Made by a program: the position numbers and the translations under genes. A model generated the notes under the pieces. That model did not search any database. It was not told the DNA's origin and was given only the letters and a program-made list of their open reading frames with translations. 64,000 bases of DNA from Acidimicrobiaceae bacterium (GTDB lineage: Bacteria > Actinomycetota > Acidimicrobiia > Acidimicrobiales > JAUTXP01), in contig JAUTXP010000030.1 in the NCBI GenBank assembly GCA_030837965.1, positions 22,525-86,524 of the forward strand. The letters are read 5' to 3'. Each line of letters starts with the position of its first letter. The stretch's first letter is position 1. Positions 7,659 through 17,442 of this stretch are shown one piece after another.

Positions 7659-8866
7659 CGCAAGGGCCACGGCGGGCTGGCGGGGTGCGGGACTCGGGCA
7701 CGGGGTGGCGCAACGTGGCCGCCGCCTTCGTCGCCATGTTCACCGTGTTCGGGGTGGCGTACAGCTTCGGCGCCTTCTTCCGGCCCATGACCGACGAGTT
7801 CGGCGCGGGCCGGTCGGCCGCCGCGGCCGTGTTCTCCATCACCGCGTGCGTGTACTTCCTGGGCGGGTCGGTGAGCGGGTGGGCGGTGGACCGCATCGGG
7901 CCCCGGCGGGTGCTGTTGGCGGGGGCGGCGTCGATGGCTGTCGGCCTGTTGCTGACCTCGCGGGTGACCGCCCTGTGGCAGGGCTATGTGACCTACGGCT
8001 TGGGCGTGGGCATCGGCGTGGCCTGTGGCTATGTGCCCATGCTGGCCGTGGTCGGCGGGTGGTTCGAGCGGCACCGGAGCACGGCCCTCGGCATCGCGGT
8101 GGCGGGCATAGGGTTCGGCACCCTGTCAGTGGCGCCGTTGGCTGCGGCCATCATCGACCGCCACGGCTGGCGCACGACCTACGTGGTGTTCGGTGTGGCG
8201 TCGGCCGCGCTGCTCATCCTGGCCGCGGCCCTGTCGTCCAAGCCGCCAGGACACGTGGGGGAGCGGCCCCGGGTGGGCGCCGCCGTTCGGACGCGGGCCT
8301 TCGCCTCGCTGTACGTGTCCGCCCTGTTCATGTCGCTGGCCCTGTTCCAGGTCTTCGTGTTTCTGGCCCCCTACGCGGAGGATCAAGGCGTGAAGCACGT
8401 GGGCGCCGCCGCCCTGGTCGGGATCGTGGGCGGGGCCAGCATCATCGGGCGCATCGGGCTGGGCATGCTGGCCGACCGGATGGGCCGTATCCGCACCTAC
8501 CAAGGGTGCTTCCTGGCCATGGCCCTGAGCTACGGCATCTGGTGGGCCTCGCACTCCTTCGTCCCCCTGCTCGTCTTCGCGGTGGTCATGGGCGTGGGGT
8601 ACGGCGGGTTCATCGCCTTGTCGCCTGCCGTGATCGCCGACCTGTTCGGCACCGCGGGCATGGGCGGCGTGGTCGGCGTCCAGTACACGGCCGCAGGTGT
8701 GGGCGGCCTGATCGGGCCCATCGCCGCGGGCCGGGTCATCGACGCCGCGGGCTACGCCTGGGCCATCGGCCTCTCCGGGGCCATGGCGGGCCTGGCCTTC
8801 GTGGCCTTGCTCTGGCTGCGCCCGCCCGAAAACGCCCTGAGTCCGCCCGTCCCGGCCCCTTCCTGA
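7649..8866 (+). CDS. Major facilitator superfamily transporter
   Basis: A 405-residue protein with about twelve hydrophobic helices in two similar halves (FVAMFTVFGVAYSFGAFFRPM... and FASLYVSALFMSLALFQVFVF...). The loop after helix 2 has an MFS-type motif (GWAVDRIGPRRVLLAG), and the equivalent loop in the second half is GMLADRMGRIRTYQG. The overall pattern resembles the monocarboxylate/oxalate-formate antiporter branch, but the substrate cannot be assigned. The gene stands alone between the glycan cluster and pyrG. Its start codon lies in one arm of a dispersed inverted repeat. Confidence 0.85.
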   Translation: MTRTQGPRRAGGVRDSGTGWRNVAAAFVAMFTVFGVAYSFGAFFRPMTDEFGAGRSAAAAVFSITACVYFLGGSVSGWAVDRIGPRRVLLAGAASMAVGLLLTSRVTALWQGYVTYGLGVGIGVACGYVPMLAVVGGWFERHRSTALGIAVAGIGFGTLSVAPLAAAIIDRHGWRTTYVVFGVASAALLILAAALSSKPPGHVGERPRVGAAVRTRAFASLYVSALFMSLALFQVFVFLAPYAEDQGVKHVGAAALVGIVGGASIIGRIGLGMLADRMGRIRTYQGCFLAMALSYGIWWASHSFVPLLVFAVVMGVGYGGFIALSPAVIADLFGTAGMGGVVGVQYTAAGVGGLIGPIAAGRVIDAAGYAWAIGLSGAMAGLAFVALLWLRPPENALSPPVPAPS

Positions 8867-10546
<1,680 letters not shown>

Positions 10547-10548
10547 GG

Positions 10549-11094
10549 TTGCCGTCCGTCTTCAGCAAGACCGGCGAACGAGAGGTCTGGCACGGCCCGT
10601 TGTTGCGGTTCGTGGTCGCGACGTTCACCGGTCCCGACGGCGAGCAGTTCGAGCGCGAGGTGGTGCACCACCCCGGCGCCGTCTCCGTGGTCCCAGTTGT
10701 GGACGAGGGGACCGCGGTGCTGTTGGTCCGCCAGTACCGCTCGGCCGTCGACCGCGACCTGCTTGAGATCCCCGCGGGCAAGCGGGACGTGACCGACGAG
10801 CCGCCCGACCAGACGGCGCGGCGCGAGCTGGAGGAGGAGGTCGGGATGCGGGCCGGCCGCCTGGAGAAGCTGGCCGAGTTCTACAACTCGCCCGGCTTCT
10901 GCGACGAGCACTCATTTGTCTACATGGCCCTCGACCTGGACCCGGTGCCGCTGTCGGCCCAGTCCATCGAGGAGCAGCACATGACCATCGAACGGGTCGC
11001 GTTGGACGACGTCCCCAGCCTCATCGCCACCGGCGAGCTGGTCGACGCCAAGTCCATCATCGGCCTCTGTCTGGCCCGGGAGGCCTTGCAATGA
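10549..11094 (+). CDS. Nudix hydrolase, ADP-ribose pyrophosphatase type
   Basis: A 181-residue protein from a TTG start just after the pyrG stop. The Nudix box reads AGKRDVTDEPPDQTARRELE followed by EEVG, matching the ADP-ribose pyrophosphatase subgroup, and FYNSPGFCDEHSFVYMA downstream fits the same subgroup. It probably hydrolyses ADP-ribose or a related nucleoside diphosphate derivative with divalent metal. No ATG or GTG lies near the start and the N terminus aligns with the family, so TTG 10549 is preferred. The place after pyrG matches Rv1700 in mycobacteria. Confidence 0.85.
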   Translation: MPSVFSKTGEREVWHGPLLRFVVATFTGPDGEQFEREVVHHPGAVSVVPVVDEGTAVLLVRQYRSAVDRDLLEIPAGKRDVTDEPPDQTARRELEEEVGMRAGRLEKLAEFYNSPGFCDEHSFVYMALDLDPVPLSAQSIEEQHMTIERVALDDVPSLIATGELVDAKSIIGLCLAREALQ

Positions 11095-11143
11095 ACGTGT
11101 ATCGAACCACCGAATCGGTCCCCACGACACCGGGGGTGGCGGC

Positions 11144-12253
11144 GTGATCGTCGGCATCCCGGCCGAGGTGAAGACGGGCGAGAACCGGGTGGCCATGACG
11201 CCCGACGGCGTGCGCGAACTGGTGCACCACGGCCACACCGTGTTGATCGAGCGGGGCGCGGGCGAGGGCTCGTCCATCCACGACGACGACTTCGCCGCCG
11301 CGGGCGCCCGCACCGTGGACACCGCTGAGGCGTGGGCCGCGGACATGGTGGTAAAGGTCAAAGAGCCTCAGGCGTCCGAGTACGCCAGGCTGCGCCAAGA
11401 CCTCATCCTGTTCACCTACCTGCACCTGGCCGCCTACCCAGACGTGGCTCGGGCCCTGCTGGACGCCAAGACCACGTCCATCGCCTACGAGACCGTGCAA
11501 CTGGCCAACGGCGCCCTGCCCCTGCTCGCCCCCATGAGCGAGGTGGCGGGCCGCATGGCCACCCAGATCGGGGCCCACTACCTGGAGCGGGAGAACGGCG
11601 GCCGCGGTGTGCTGCTGGGCGGCGCCCCAGGTGTGCGGCCGGCGCGGGTCGTGGTGCTGGGTGCGGGCAACGTGGGCTGGAACAGCGCGTGGATCGCCCA
11701 GGGCATGGAGGCCGAGGTGTGGCTGCTCGACAAGAACCTGGATCGGCTGCGCTTCGTCGACCAGATCCATCAGGGGCGCATCATGACGTTGGCGTCCAAC
11801 CGCGGCGCGGTGGAGCGGGCCGTGGCCGAGGCCGATCTGGTGATCGGCGCCGTGCTCGTCCCTGGCGGCCGGGCGCCCATGGTGGTGACCGACGAGATGG
11901 TGTCGGCCATGAAGAAGGGCGCGGTGATCGTGGACGTGGCCGTCGACCAAGGCGGCTGCGTGGAGACGACCCACGAGACCACCCACGACGATCCCGTGTA
12001 CGAGGTCCACGGCGTGCTGCACTACGCGGTGGGCAACGTGCCCGGCGCCGTGCCCCACACGTCGACCTACGCCCTCACCAACGCCACGCTGCCCTACGTG
12101 CTGGACGTGGCCGAGCGGGGTGTGCGGGGCGCGGTCGAGCATGACAATGCCCTGCTGCCCGGCGTGAGCACGGTGGGCGGGCGGGTCACCAATGCCACGG
12201 TGGCCGAGGTCTTGGGCGACGAGGCCGTCGACCCCGTGGCTGCCCTGGCCTGA
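11144..12253 (+). CDS. ald: Alanine dehydrogenase
   Basis: A 369-residue enzyme of the alanine dehydrogenase/PNT family, which interconverts L-alanine and pyruvate with NAD. It starts MIVGIPAEVKTGENRVAMTP and has the substrate-site lysine in VVKVKEPQ, the catalytic histidine in TYLHLAAYP, and a Rossmann motif VVVLGAGNVGWNSAWIAQGM. The C terminus, EVHGVLHYAVGNVPGAVPHT, is typical. The GTG start follows a 49-nt gap after the Nudix gene. In M. tuberculosis a recombinase gene occupies this position; here the recombinase lies at 54741. Confidence 0.92.
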   Translation: MIVGIPAEVKTGENRVAMTPDGVRELVHHGHTVLIERGAGEGSSIHDDDFAAAGARTVDTAEAWAADMVVKVKEPQASEYARLRQDLILFTYLHLAAYPDVARALLDAKTTSIAYETVQLANGALPLLAPMSEVAGRMATQIGAHYLERENGGRGVLLGGAPGVRPARVVVLGAGNVGWNSAWIAQGMEAEVWLLDKNLDRLRFVDQIHQGRIMTLASNRGAVERAVAEADLVIGAVLVPGGRAPMVVTDEMVSAMKKGAVIVDVAVDQGGCVETTHETTHDDPVYEVHGVLHYAVGNVPGAVPHTSTYALTNATLPYVLDVAERGVRGAVEHDNALLPGVSTVGGRVTNATVAEVLGDEAVDPVAALA

Positions 12254-12283
12254 CAGAGCGCGCAGCGCAGGAAAGGCCAGCCG

Positions 12284-12289
12284 CTACGC
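12284..12289 (+). promoter_or_regulatory. -10-like TACGCT before the DksA-type gene
   Basis: TACGCT ends 8 nt before ATG 12298 and no ribosome binding site lies between them. Confidence 0.4.
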
Positions 12290-12297
12290 TGGTCGAC

Positions 12298-12633
12298 ATG
12301 GCAAGCGATGCAGCGTCTCTCGATGTGCGCGCCCAGTTGGAGGAGGAGCGGGACTCGCTGCGCGGCCAATTGGCCGAGCTGGGTGTAGGAACGGTCGGGG
12401 TCGACTACGACTCCAACTTCGCCGACTCCAGTCAGGTGACGGCCGAGCGGGGCGAGGCCGAGGCCCTCTCCGCCCAACTGCGCGAGACGCTCGACGACGT
12501 GGAGCACGCGCTCAACAAGCTGGACGAGGGCGCGTACGGCACGTGCGAGGAGTGCGGTAAGCAGATCAACCCGGCCCGGCTGGAGGCCAAGCCCGCGGCG
12601 CGGTACTGCATCGACTGCGCCTCCAAGCGCTAG
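12298..12633 (+). CDS. TraR/DksA-type C4 zinc-finger protein
   Basis: A 111-residue protein with an N-terminal helical hairpin (RAQLEEERDSLRGQLAEL ... LSAQLRETLDDVEHALNKL) and a C-terminal four-cysteine zinc finger (GTCEECGKQI ... YCIDCASKR). DksA-like proteins bind in the secondary channel of RNA polymerase or act as general regulators; the tip residues of true DksA are not obvious, so the role is uncertain. It probably starts its own transcript at the preceding TACGCT. A site-2 protease gene follows after 9 nt. Confidence 0.85.
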   Translation: MASDAASLDVRAQLEEERDSLRGQLAELGVGTVGVDYDSNFADSSQVTAERGEAEALSAQLRETLDDVEHALNKLDEGAYGTCEECGKQINPARLEAKPAARYCIDCASKR

Positions 12634-12642
12634 CTGAACGCC

Positions 12643-13320
12643 ATGCCCCGAGGGCAGCGCCTCGTCCTGGTCGCGCTGGCCGCCCTCGCCGTCTACGCCG
12701 TCGTGCACGGCAAGGTGCTCACCCAGGACCGGCTCCTGTTCTTCGCCGCCCTGGTCCCGTCGATCATCCTGCACGAGGTGTCGCACGGCGTGGCCGCCTT
12801 GGCGTGCGGGGACGACACGGCCAAGCGGGCGGGCCGCATCACGCTGAACCCGTTGGCCCACATCGACCCGCTGGGTTCGATCGTGCTGCCCGCCATCCTC
12901 ATCCTCACGTCGGGCGCGGCCTTCGGGTACGCCAAGCCGGTGCCGGTGAACCCGCGGCGGATGCGCTCGCCGCGCAACCACAGTGTGGTCACGGCCTTGG
13001 CCGGGCCGGGCACCAACATCGTGCTGGCCGTGCTGGCCGCGGGCGTGCTGCACCTGGTGGGCTTCAACGACACGCTGGCCTCGCGCTTCGCCTTCGAGTT
13101 CGGGTTCGCCAACGTGATCCTGGCCATCTTCAACCTCCTGCCCATCCCGCCGCTGGACGGGTCGGCCATGATCGAGCGGGTGCTTCCGGCCGCGTGGTGG
13201 CCCCGTTACATGCGGGTGCGCCAGTACGGGTTCGCCCTGTTGTTCGTGGCCGTGTTCTGGCTGCCGCTCGACCGGGTGTTCGAGCCCGCGCTGCGGCTGT
13301 GGGCCCACCTGCTTCCGTGA
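12643..13320 (+). CDS. Site-2 protease family (M50) membrane protein
   Basis: A 225-residue integral membrane protein with the zinc-protease motif HEVSHG in helix 2 (about residues 45-50) and a second metal-ligand motif, NLLPIPPLDGSAM, near 170. About five hydrophobic segments are present. The short form without PDZ domain matches the actinobacterial M50 branch. It would cleave substrates inside the membrane; none is suggested by context. The stop overlaps the next GTG, so translation of the two is probably coupled. Confidence 0.86.
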   Translation: MPRGQRLVLVALAALAVYAVVHGKVLTQDRLLFFAALVPSIILHEVSHGVAALACGDDTAKRAGRITLNPLAHIDPLGSIVLPAILILTSGAAFGYAKPVPVNPRRMRSPRNHSVVTALAGPGTNIVLAVLAAGVLHLVGFNDTLASRFAFEFGFANVILAIFNLLPIPPLDGSAMIERVLPAAWWPRYMRVRQYGFALLFVAVFWLPLDRVFEPALRLWAHLLP

Positions 13321-13838
13321 GCGCGAGCGGCACACAGTTGGCGCGCATGGCGCCGGTCGCGCACGTGGGCCACTTGGCCCGGCGGTTCGTGGGCTCGCTG
13401 GCGTTGGGCGGGCCCAGCCCGCAGGACGAGGCGTGGGTGCTGTCGCTGCTGTCCGAGGCCGAGCTGTCGTTGTGGCGGCGGATGGACGGGCCCGATCAGC
13501 GCCACGCGGCAGGCGTGGCCCGACGGGTGTCGCGGTCGTTGTCGGAGCGGGCCGCGCTGGTGGCCGCCCTGCTGCACGATGTGGGCAAGGTCGAGTCGGG
13601 CCTGGGCACGTTCGAGCGGGTGGGGGCCACGGTGGCCCGGCCGTGGCGCGAAAGGCCCGTCGTCCCCGGGCGATGGCGCCGCTACTACGACCACCCCGCG
13701 CTGGGCGCCGAGCTGTTGGCGTTGGCGGACAGCGACCCGCTGGTGGTGGCGTGGGCCCGCGAGCACCACTTGCCGGCCGCCCGCTGGACCGTGCCTGCAG
13801 AAGTGGGCCGGGTCCTCAAAGCCGCCGACGACGACTGA
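13317..13838 (+). CDS. HD-domain protein
   Basis: A 173-residue protein with an HD phosphohydrolase pattern: QRHAAGVARRV, then ALVAALLHDVGKVESGL, then YYDHPALGAELLALA and WAREHHLP. These supply the H...HD...D metal ligands of the HD superfamily. The substrate cannot be predicted; related proteins hydrolyse nucleotides. The GTG start overlaps the M50 protease stop (GTGA). A family A hairpin lies between its stop and that of the converging trpS. Confidence 0.8.
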   Translation: MSASGTQLARMAPVAHVGHLARRFVGSLALGGPSPQDEAWVLSLLSEAELSLWRRMDGPDQRHAAGVARRVSRSLSERAALVAALLHDVGKVESGLGTFERVGATVARPWRERPVVPGRWRRYYDHPALGAELLALADSDPLVVAWAREHHLPAARWTVPAEVGRVLKAADDD

Positions 13839-13875
13839 CACCGACCGCTGACGCCGACCAACCCGCAACCCGTCC

Positions 13876-13910
13876 ATCTTTTCCACAGCACCTGCTGCTG
13901 TGGAAAAGAT
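13876..13910. terminator. Family A hairpin between converging genes
   Basis: A perfect 15-bp inverted repeat, ATCTTTTCCACAGCA and its complement, with a CCTGC loop. It lies between the stops of the HD gene (13838) and trpS (13918, minus strand). Related hairpins are at 21006 and 46821. It probably acts as a two-way terminator; no T-run follows on either side. Confidence 0.6.
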
Positions 13911-13917
13911 CGCGGGG

Positions 13918-14904
13918 TCAGCGGGGGAGGAGGCCCATGGCCGCCGCGGCCCGGGCGTAGGTGTCGGCGGCCATGCCCTCGGCCTTGGCCGCGCCCTTGT
14001 CCAGCACGGTGTGCACGTACGCGGGGTCGGCGGCCAGCGCCGCGTAGCGGTCCTGCACCGGTCGCAGATAGGCCACCACGGCCTCGGCCGTGTCCGCCTT
14101 CAGCGGCCCGTACTGGGTGTAGGACGCAGCCAAGTCCTCGACCGGAGTGCCGGTCACCGCGCCCAGGATGGTCAACAGGTTCGACACGCCGGGCTTGGCC
14201 TGCACGTCGTAGCGCACGTCGCCGCCGGTGTCGGTGACGGCCCGCTTGATCTTGCGCTCGATGTCCTTGGGGTCGTCGAGCACGTAGACGGTGCCTTGCG
14301 GTGAGTCGTGCGACTTGCCCATCTTCCCCGTCGGGTCCTGCAGGTCCATGATGCGCGCCCCCACCTTGGGGATGGACGCCTCCGGCACCACGAACGTGTC
14401 GCCGTATCGGTGGTTGAAGCGCATGGCCAGGTCCCGGGTCAGTTCGAGGTGCTGGCGCTGGTCGTCGCCCACCGGGACCCGGTCCACGTCGTACAGCAGG
14501 ATGTCGGCGGCCATCAGCACCGGATACGTCAACAGGCCGGCGCGCGCCTCGCCCTCGCCCCCTTTGGCCGACTTGTCCTTGAACTGGGTCATGCGCCGCA
14601 GCTCGCCGAACGAGGCCGTGCACTCCAGCAGCCAGGTCAAGCGCGGGTGCTGGGGCACATGGCTCTGCACGAACAGCGTGCACACGTCCGGGTCGAGTCC
14701 CACCGCCATCAGCACCATGGTCAGCTCCAACGTGAGCGATCGCAGCGCGTCCGGGTCGACGTCGACCGTGAGGGCGTGCAGGTCGACGATGGGGAAGAGG
14801 GCGTCGGCGTCGTGTTGGTCCTCGGCCCAGAACCGCAGCGCCCCGAGCAGGTTGCCGAGGGTGGCATGGCCGGTCGGCTTCAGGCCGGAGAGCACGCGGG
14901 TCAT
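13918..14904 (-). CDS. trpS: Tryptophanyl-tRNA synthetase
   Basis: A 328-residue class I aminoacyl-tRNA synthetase that charges tRNA-Trp. The HIGH-equivalent reads PTGHATLGNLLGALR; a TLGN form resembles the TIGN of E. coli TrpS. The KMSKS loop is KMGKS. The GDDQRQHLELTRDLA segment, which recognises substrate, is present, as is the C-terminal helical part. Full length for the family. On the minus strand TAACCT lies 7 nt before the ATG, so transcription is probably leaderless and diverges from scpA. Confidence 0.95.
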   Translation of the reverse strand: MTRVLSGLKPTGHATLGNLLGALRFWAEDQHDADALFPIVDLHALTVDVDPDALRSLTLELTMVLMAVGLDPDVCTLFVQSHVPQHPRLTWLLECTASFGELRRMTQFKDKSAKGGEGEARAGLLTYPVLMAADILLYDVDRVPVGDDQRQHLELTRDLAMRFNHRYGDTFVVPEASIPKVGARIMDLQDPTGKMGKSHDSPQGTVYVLDDPKDIERKIKRAVTDTGGDVRYDVQAKPGVSNLLTILGAVTGTPVEDLAASYTQYGPLKADTAEAVVAYLRPVQDRYAALAADPAYVHTVLDKGAAKAEGMAADTYARAAAAMGLLPR

Positions 14905-14911
14905 CCACCTG

Positions 14912-14917
14912 AGGTTA
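14912..14917 (-). promoter_or_regulatory. -10-like TAACCT for trpS
   Basis: The minus-strand hexamer TAACCT lies 7 nt before the trpS ATG at 14904. The intergenic region is only 35 bp and also holds the scpA hexamer. Confidence 0.45.
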
Positions 14918-14926
14918 GGTGGCCGG

Positions 14927-14932
14927 TATCCT
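14927..14932 (+). promoter_or_regulatory. -10-like TATCCT for scpA
   Basis: TATCCT ends 7 nt before ATG 14940. Its spacing supports that ATG over the in-frame GTG at 14919. Confidence 0.45.
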
Positions 14933-14939
14933 CGACCCG

Positions 14940-15716
14940 ATGGCTTATGACGTCGCGACCCCCGTTTTCGAGGGGCCGTTCGACCTCCTCCTGCACCTCA
15001 TCACCAGGGAGCAGGTGGACCTCTACGAGATCTCCATCAGCCGGATCATCGACGCCTACCTGGCCGAGCTGGACCGCATGGAGAACCTCGATCTGGACGT
15101 GGCCACCGAGTTCCTCCTCATCGCCTCGACCCTGATCGAGCTCAAGACCCGCAGGCTGCTGCCCGGCCGCGACGACGTGGACCTGGACGAGGAGTTGGCC
15201 CTCTGGGAGGAGCGCGACGTCCTGCTCGCCCGCCTCCTGGAATGCAAGACGTTCAAGGACGCGGCCGACGTGTTGTCCCGACTGGCCGCGGCCGCCGACC
15301 GCTCGGTGCCGCGCCGGACGGGCTTGGAGGAGCGCTTCCTCAGCCTCACGCCCGACCTGTTGGCGGGGGTCACCCCGGCCAGGCTCAAGGACGCCTTCAT
15401 CCGGGCCGTCACCCCGAAGCCGCCCGCCCGGGTGCTGCTCGACCACGTCGCCCCCATCCGCATCAGCGTGCAGGACGCGGTGGAGGAGCTGATCGACGAG
15501 CTGCCCCGCGTCGGCGTCATCACCTTCCGCCATCTCACCCAGGAGCTGGTCGAGCGGCTCGAGGTCATCGTGCGCTTCCTCGCCGTGCTCGAACTGTTCA
15601 AGGAGGGGTTGGTCGACCTGGACCAGGACGGCAACTTCGCCGACCTCACCGTCACCTGGCTGGGGGACAAGGCCGTGACATTGGAGTCGCTCAGCGTCGA
15701 GGAGTACCAGGGTTGA
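14940..15716 (+). CDS. scpA: Segregation and condensation protein A
   Basis: A 258-residue kleisin that bridges the Smc heads in the bacterial condensin complex. The N terminus VFEGPFDLLLHLITREQVDLYEISI is the conserved ScpA start, followed by ATEFLLIASTLIELKTRRLLP. The C-terminal winged-helix part (HLTQELVERLEVIVRFLAVLELFKEGLV) is intact. The ATG at 14940 is favoured over the GTG at 14919 by alignment and by the upstream TATCCT. It is followed by scpB and rluB, a widespread arrangement. No smc gene lies in this window. Confidence 0.95.
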   Translation: MAYDVATPVFEGPFDLLLHLITREQVDLYEISISRIIDAYLAELDRMENLDLDVATEFLLIASTLIELKTRRLLPGRDDVDLDEELALWEERDVLLARLLECKTFKDAADVLSRLAAAADRSVPRRTGLEERFLSLTPDLLAGVTPARLKDAFIRAVTPKPPARVLLDHVAPIRISVQDAVEELIDELPRVGVITFRHLTQELVERLEVIVRFLAVLELFKEGLVDLDQDGNFADLTVTWLGDKAVTLESLSVEEYQG

Positions 15717-15741
15717 GCGGCGCGAAGGCGGCACGGCGCTG

Positions 15742-16305
15742 ATGGCCAGCGAGGAGGAGCGGGCCATCGAGGCCATCTTGATGGTGGCCGAAGACCCCAT
15801 CGAGCCCGGCCTGCTGGCCCAGCTTCTCGAGGTGTCGGTCGAGCGGGTGGAGGCCATGTGCACGGCACTGGCCGAGTCCTATGAGGCTGACGACCGCGGC
15901 TTCGCCCTGGTGCGGGTGGCGGGCGGCTACCGCTTCCAGAGCCACCCGGACCTGTCGCCCTACGTCGAGCGCTTCGTGCTCGAAGGCCAGAACGCCCGCA
16001 TGTCCTCGGCCGCCTTGGAGACGCTGGCCATCGTGGCCTACAAGCAGCCCGTCTCCCGGGCCCAGGTGTCCGCCATCAGAGGCGTCAACGTGGACGGCGT
16101 CATGCGCACGTTGCAGGTCCGCGGCTACATCGAGGAGGTGGCGCGCGACCCGGGGCCGGGACAGGCCGTGCTGTACGGGACCACGCGCATGTTCCTCGAG
16201 AAGCTTGGCCTGGACACGCTCGACGACCTGCCGCCGCTCGGCGACTTCGTGCCCGGGCCCGACGTGGTGGAGGCGCTCGAACAGGGGTTGCGACCCGACG
16301 CGTGA
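15742..16305 (+). CDS. scpB: Segregation and condensation protein B
   Basis: A 187-residue dimeric winged-helix partner of ScpA in the Smc-ScpAB complex. Recognisable segments are IEAILMVAEDPIEPGLLAQLL at the N terminus, the core LSSAALETLAIVAYKQPVSR (here MSSAAL...) and the RGVNVDGVMRTLQVRGYIEE helix pair. It starts 25 nt after scpA and its stop overlaps the rluB GTG, so the three genes form one transcript. Confidence 0.95.
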   Translation: MASEEERAIEAILMVAEDPIEPGLLAQLLEVSVERVEAMCTALAESYEADDRGFALVRVAGGYRFQSHPDLSPYVERFVLEGQNARMSSAALETLAIVAYKQPVSRAQVSAIRGVNVDGVMRTLQVRGYIEEVARDPGPGQAVLYGTTRMFLEKLGLDTLDDLPPLGDFVPGPDVVEALEQGLRPDA

Positions 16306-17063
16306 CGGCGTCGTCTCCTGACGGTGGACCTCCTGAAGCCGGGCGGCTGCCCGACGGCGAGCGGCTGCAGAAGACGCTCGCCCGGCTGGGCTTCGGCAGC
16401 AGGCGGGTGTGCGAGGACCTGATCGCCGAGGGGCGGGTCACGGTCAACGGCGAGGCCGCCGAACTCGGGCGCAGGGTCGACCTCGAACACGATGCCGTAG
16501 CCGTCGACGGGGTTCCCGTCGGCATCAAGCCCGATCTGGTGTACCTGCTGCTGCACAAGCCCCGCGGCGTCTACACCACGGCCCACGACCCGCAGGGCCG
16601 GCCGACGGTCATCGACCTCGTGCCCCAGCACACGCGGGTGTTCCCCGTGGGCAGGCTGGACGCCGACACCGAGGGCCTGTTGCTCCTCACCAACGACGGC
16701 GACCTCACCCACCGTCTCACCCATCCCAGCTTCGGGGTCGAGAAGGAGTATTTGGCCGAAGTCGACGGCTCGCCCACGCCCGCCGCCGTGCGCAGGCTGC
16801 GCACCGGCGTGGAGTTGGACGACGGGCCGACGGCGCCGGCCAAGGTGTCGACGGTCGGTTCATCGGGCTTGCGCATCGTGATCCACGAGGGCCGCAACCG
16901 GCAGGTGCGCCGAATGTGCGAGGCCGTTGGGCATCCCGTTCGCAGGCTGGTGCGCACCCGCATCGGGCCGCTCACCGACCGCAGGCTGAAGCCGGGGGAG
17001 TGGCGCGCGCTGACCACCGAAGAGGTCCGTGCCCTCGAAAGGGCAGCCGCACCCCGCCACTAG
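16302..17063 (+). CDS. rluB: RluB-family rRNA pseudouridine synthase
   Basis: A 253-residue enzyme. An S4 RNA-binding domain (LQKTLARLGFGSRRVCEDLI, VTVNGE) precedes the RsuA/RluB catalytic domain with VGRLDADTEGLLLLTNDG, where the Asp of GRLD is the catalytic residue. LRIVIHEGRNRQVRRMCEAV is the second family motif. The homologue modifies 23S rRNA near the peptidyl-transferase centre (E. coli RluB, position 2605); the exact target is inferred. The GTG start overlaps the scpB stop. Confidence 0.92.
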   Translation: MTASSPDGGPPEAGRLPDGERLQKTLARLGFGSRRVCEDLIAEGRVTVNGEAAELGRRVDLEHDAVAVDGVPVGIKPDLVYLLLHKPRGVYTTAHDPQGRPTVIDLVPQHTRVFPVGRLDADTEGLLLLTNDGDLTHRLTHPSFGVEKEYLAEVDGSPTPAAVRRLRTGVELDDGPTAPAKVSTVGSSGLRIVIHEGRNRQVRRMCEAVGHPVRRLVRTRIGPLTDRRLKPGEWRALTTEEVRALERAAAPRH

Positions 17064-17066
17064 AGT
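17061..17066 (+). promoter_or_regulatory. -10-like TAGAGT for aroH
   Basis: TAGAGT overlaps the rluB stop codon and ends 7 nt before ATG 17074. It suggests an internal leaderless promoter for the aroH-tyrA-aroA genes. Confidence 0.4.
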
Positions 17067-17073
17067 CCCCGGG

Positions 17074-17442
17074 ATGCCGCTCGCCGTCCGGGGCCTGCGC
17101 GGCGCCACCACGGTGGACGCCGACACCGCTGAACAGATCAAGGAGCGCGTCACCGCGCTGGTCGAGGCCATGATCGAGCGCAACGGGTTGGACAATGAGG
17201 ACTTGGTGTCGGTCGTGTTCACCGCCACCGACGACATCCACGCCATGTTCCCCGCCACCGCGGCCCGGGCCGTAGGGCTGGGCGACGTGCCCCTCTTGTG
17301 CGCGCGTGAGCTGGAAGTCGTGGGCGGGGCGCCGCGCTGCATTCGTGTGCTCATGCACGTCTATACGGAAAAGAGCCGGGCCGAGCTCCACCACGTGTAC
17401 CTCGAAGGGGCCCGCAACCTGCGCGATGACCTCCCCGACTAG
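17074..17442 (+). CDS. aroH: Chorismate mutase, AroH type
   Basis: A 122-residue monofunctional chorismate mutase of the trimeric AroH class, which converts chorismate to prephenate. The start VRGLRGATTVDADTAEQI and the segments VSVVFTATDDIHAMFPA, VPLLCARELEVVGG and CIRVLMHVYTE match the family, including the active-site arginines and Cys. It overlaps tyrA by 17 nt, so the two consecutive steps toward phenylalanine and tyrosine are coupled. The ATG at 17074 is supported by the upstream TAGAGT. Confidence 0.93.
   Translation: MPLAVRGLRGATTVDADTAEQIKERVTALVEAMIERNGLDNEDLVSVVFTATDDIHAMFPATAARAVGLGDVPLLCARELEVVGGAPRCIRVLMHVYTEKSRAELHHVYLEGARNLRDDLPD

Noticed and set aside
14629..14903. Loss of the HIGH motif in TrpS (TLGN instead of HLGN)
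   Set aside because: E. coli TrpS has TIGN at this place, so the variant is normal.
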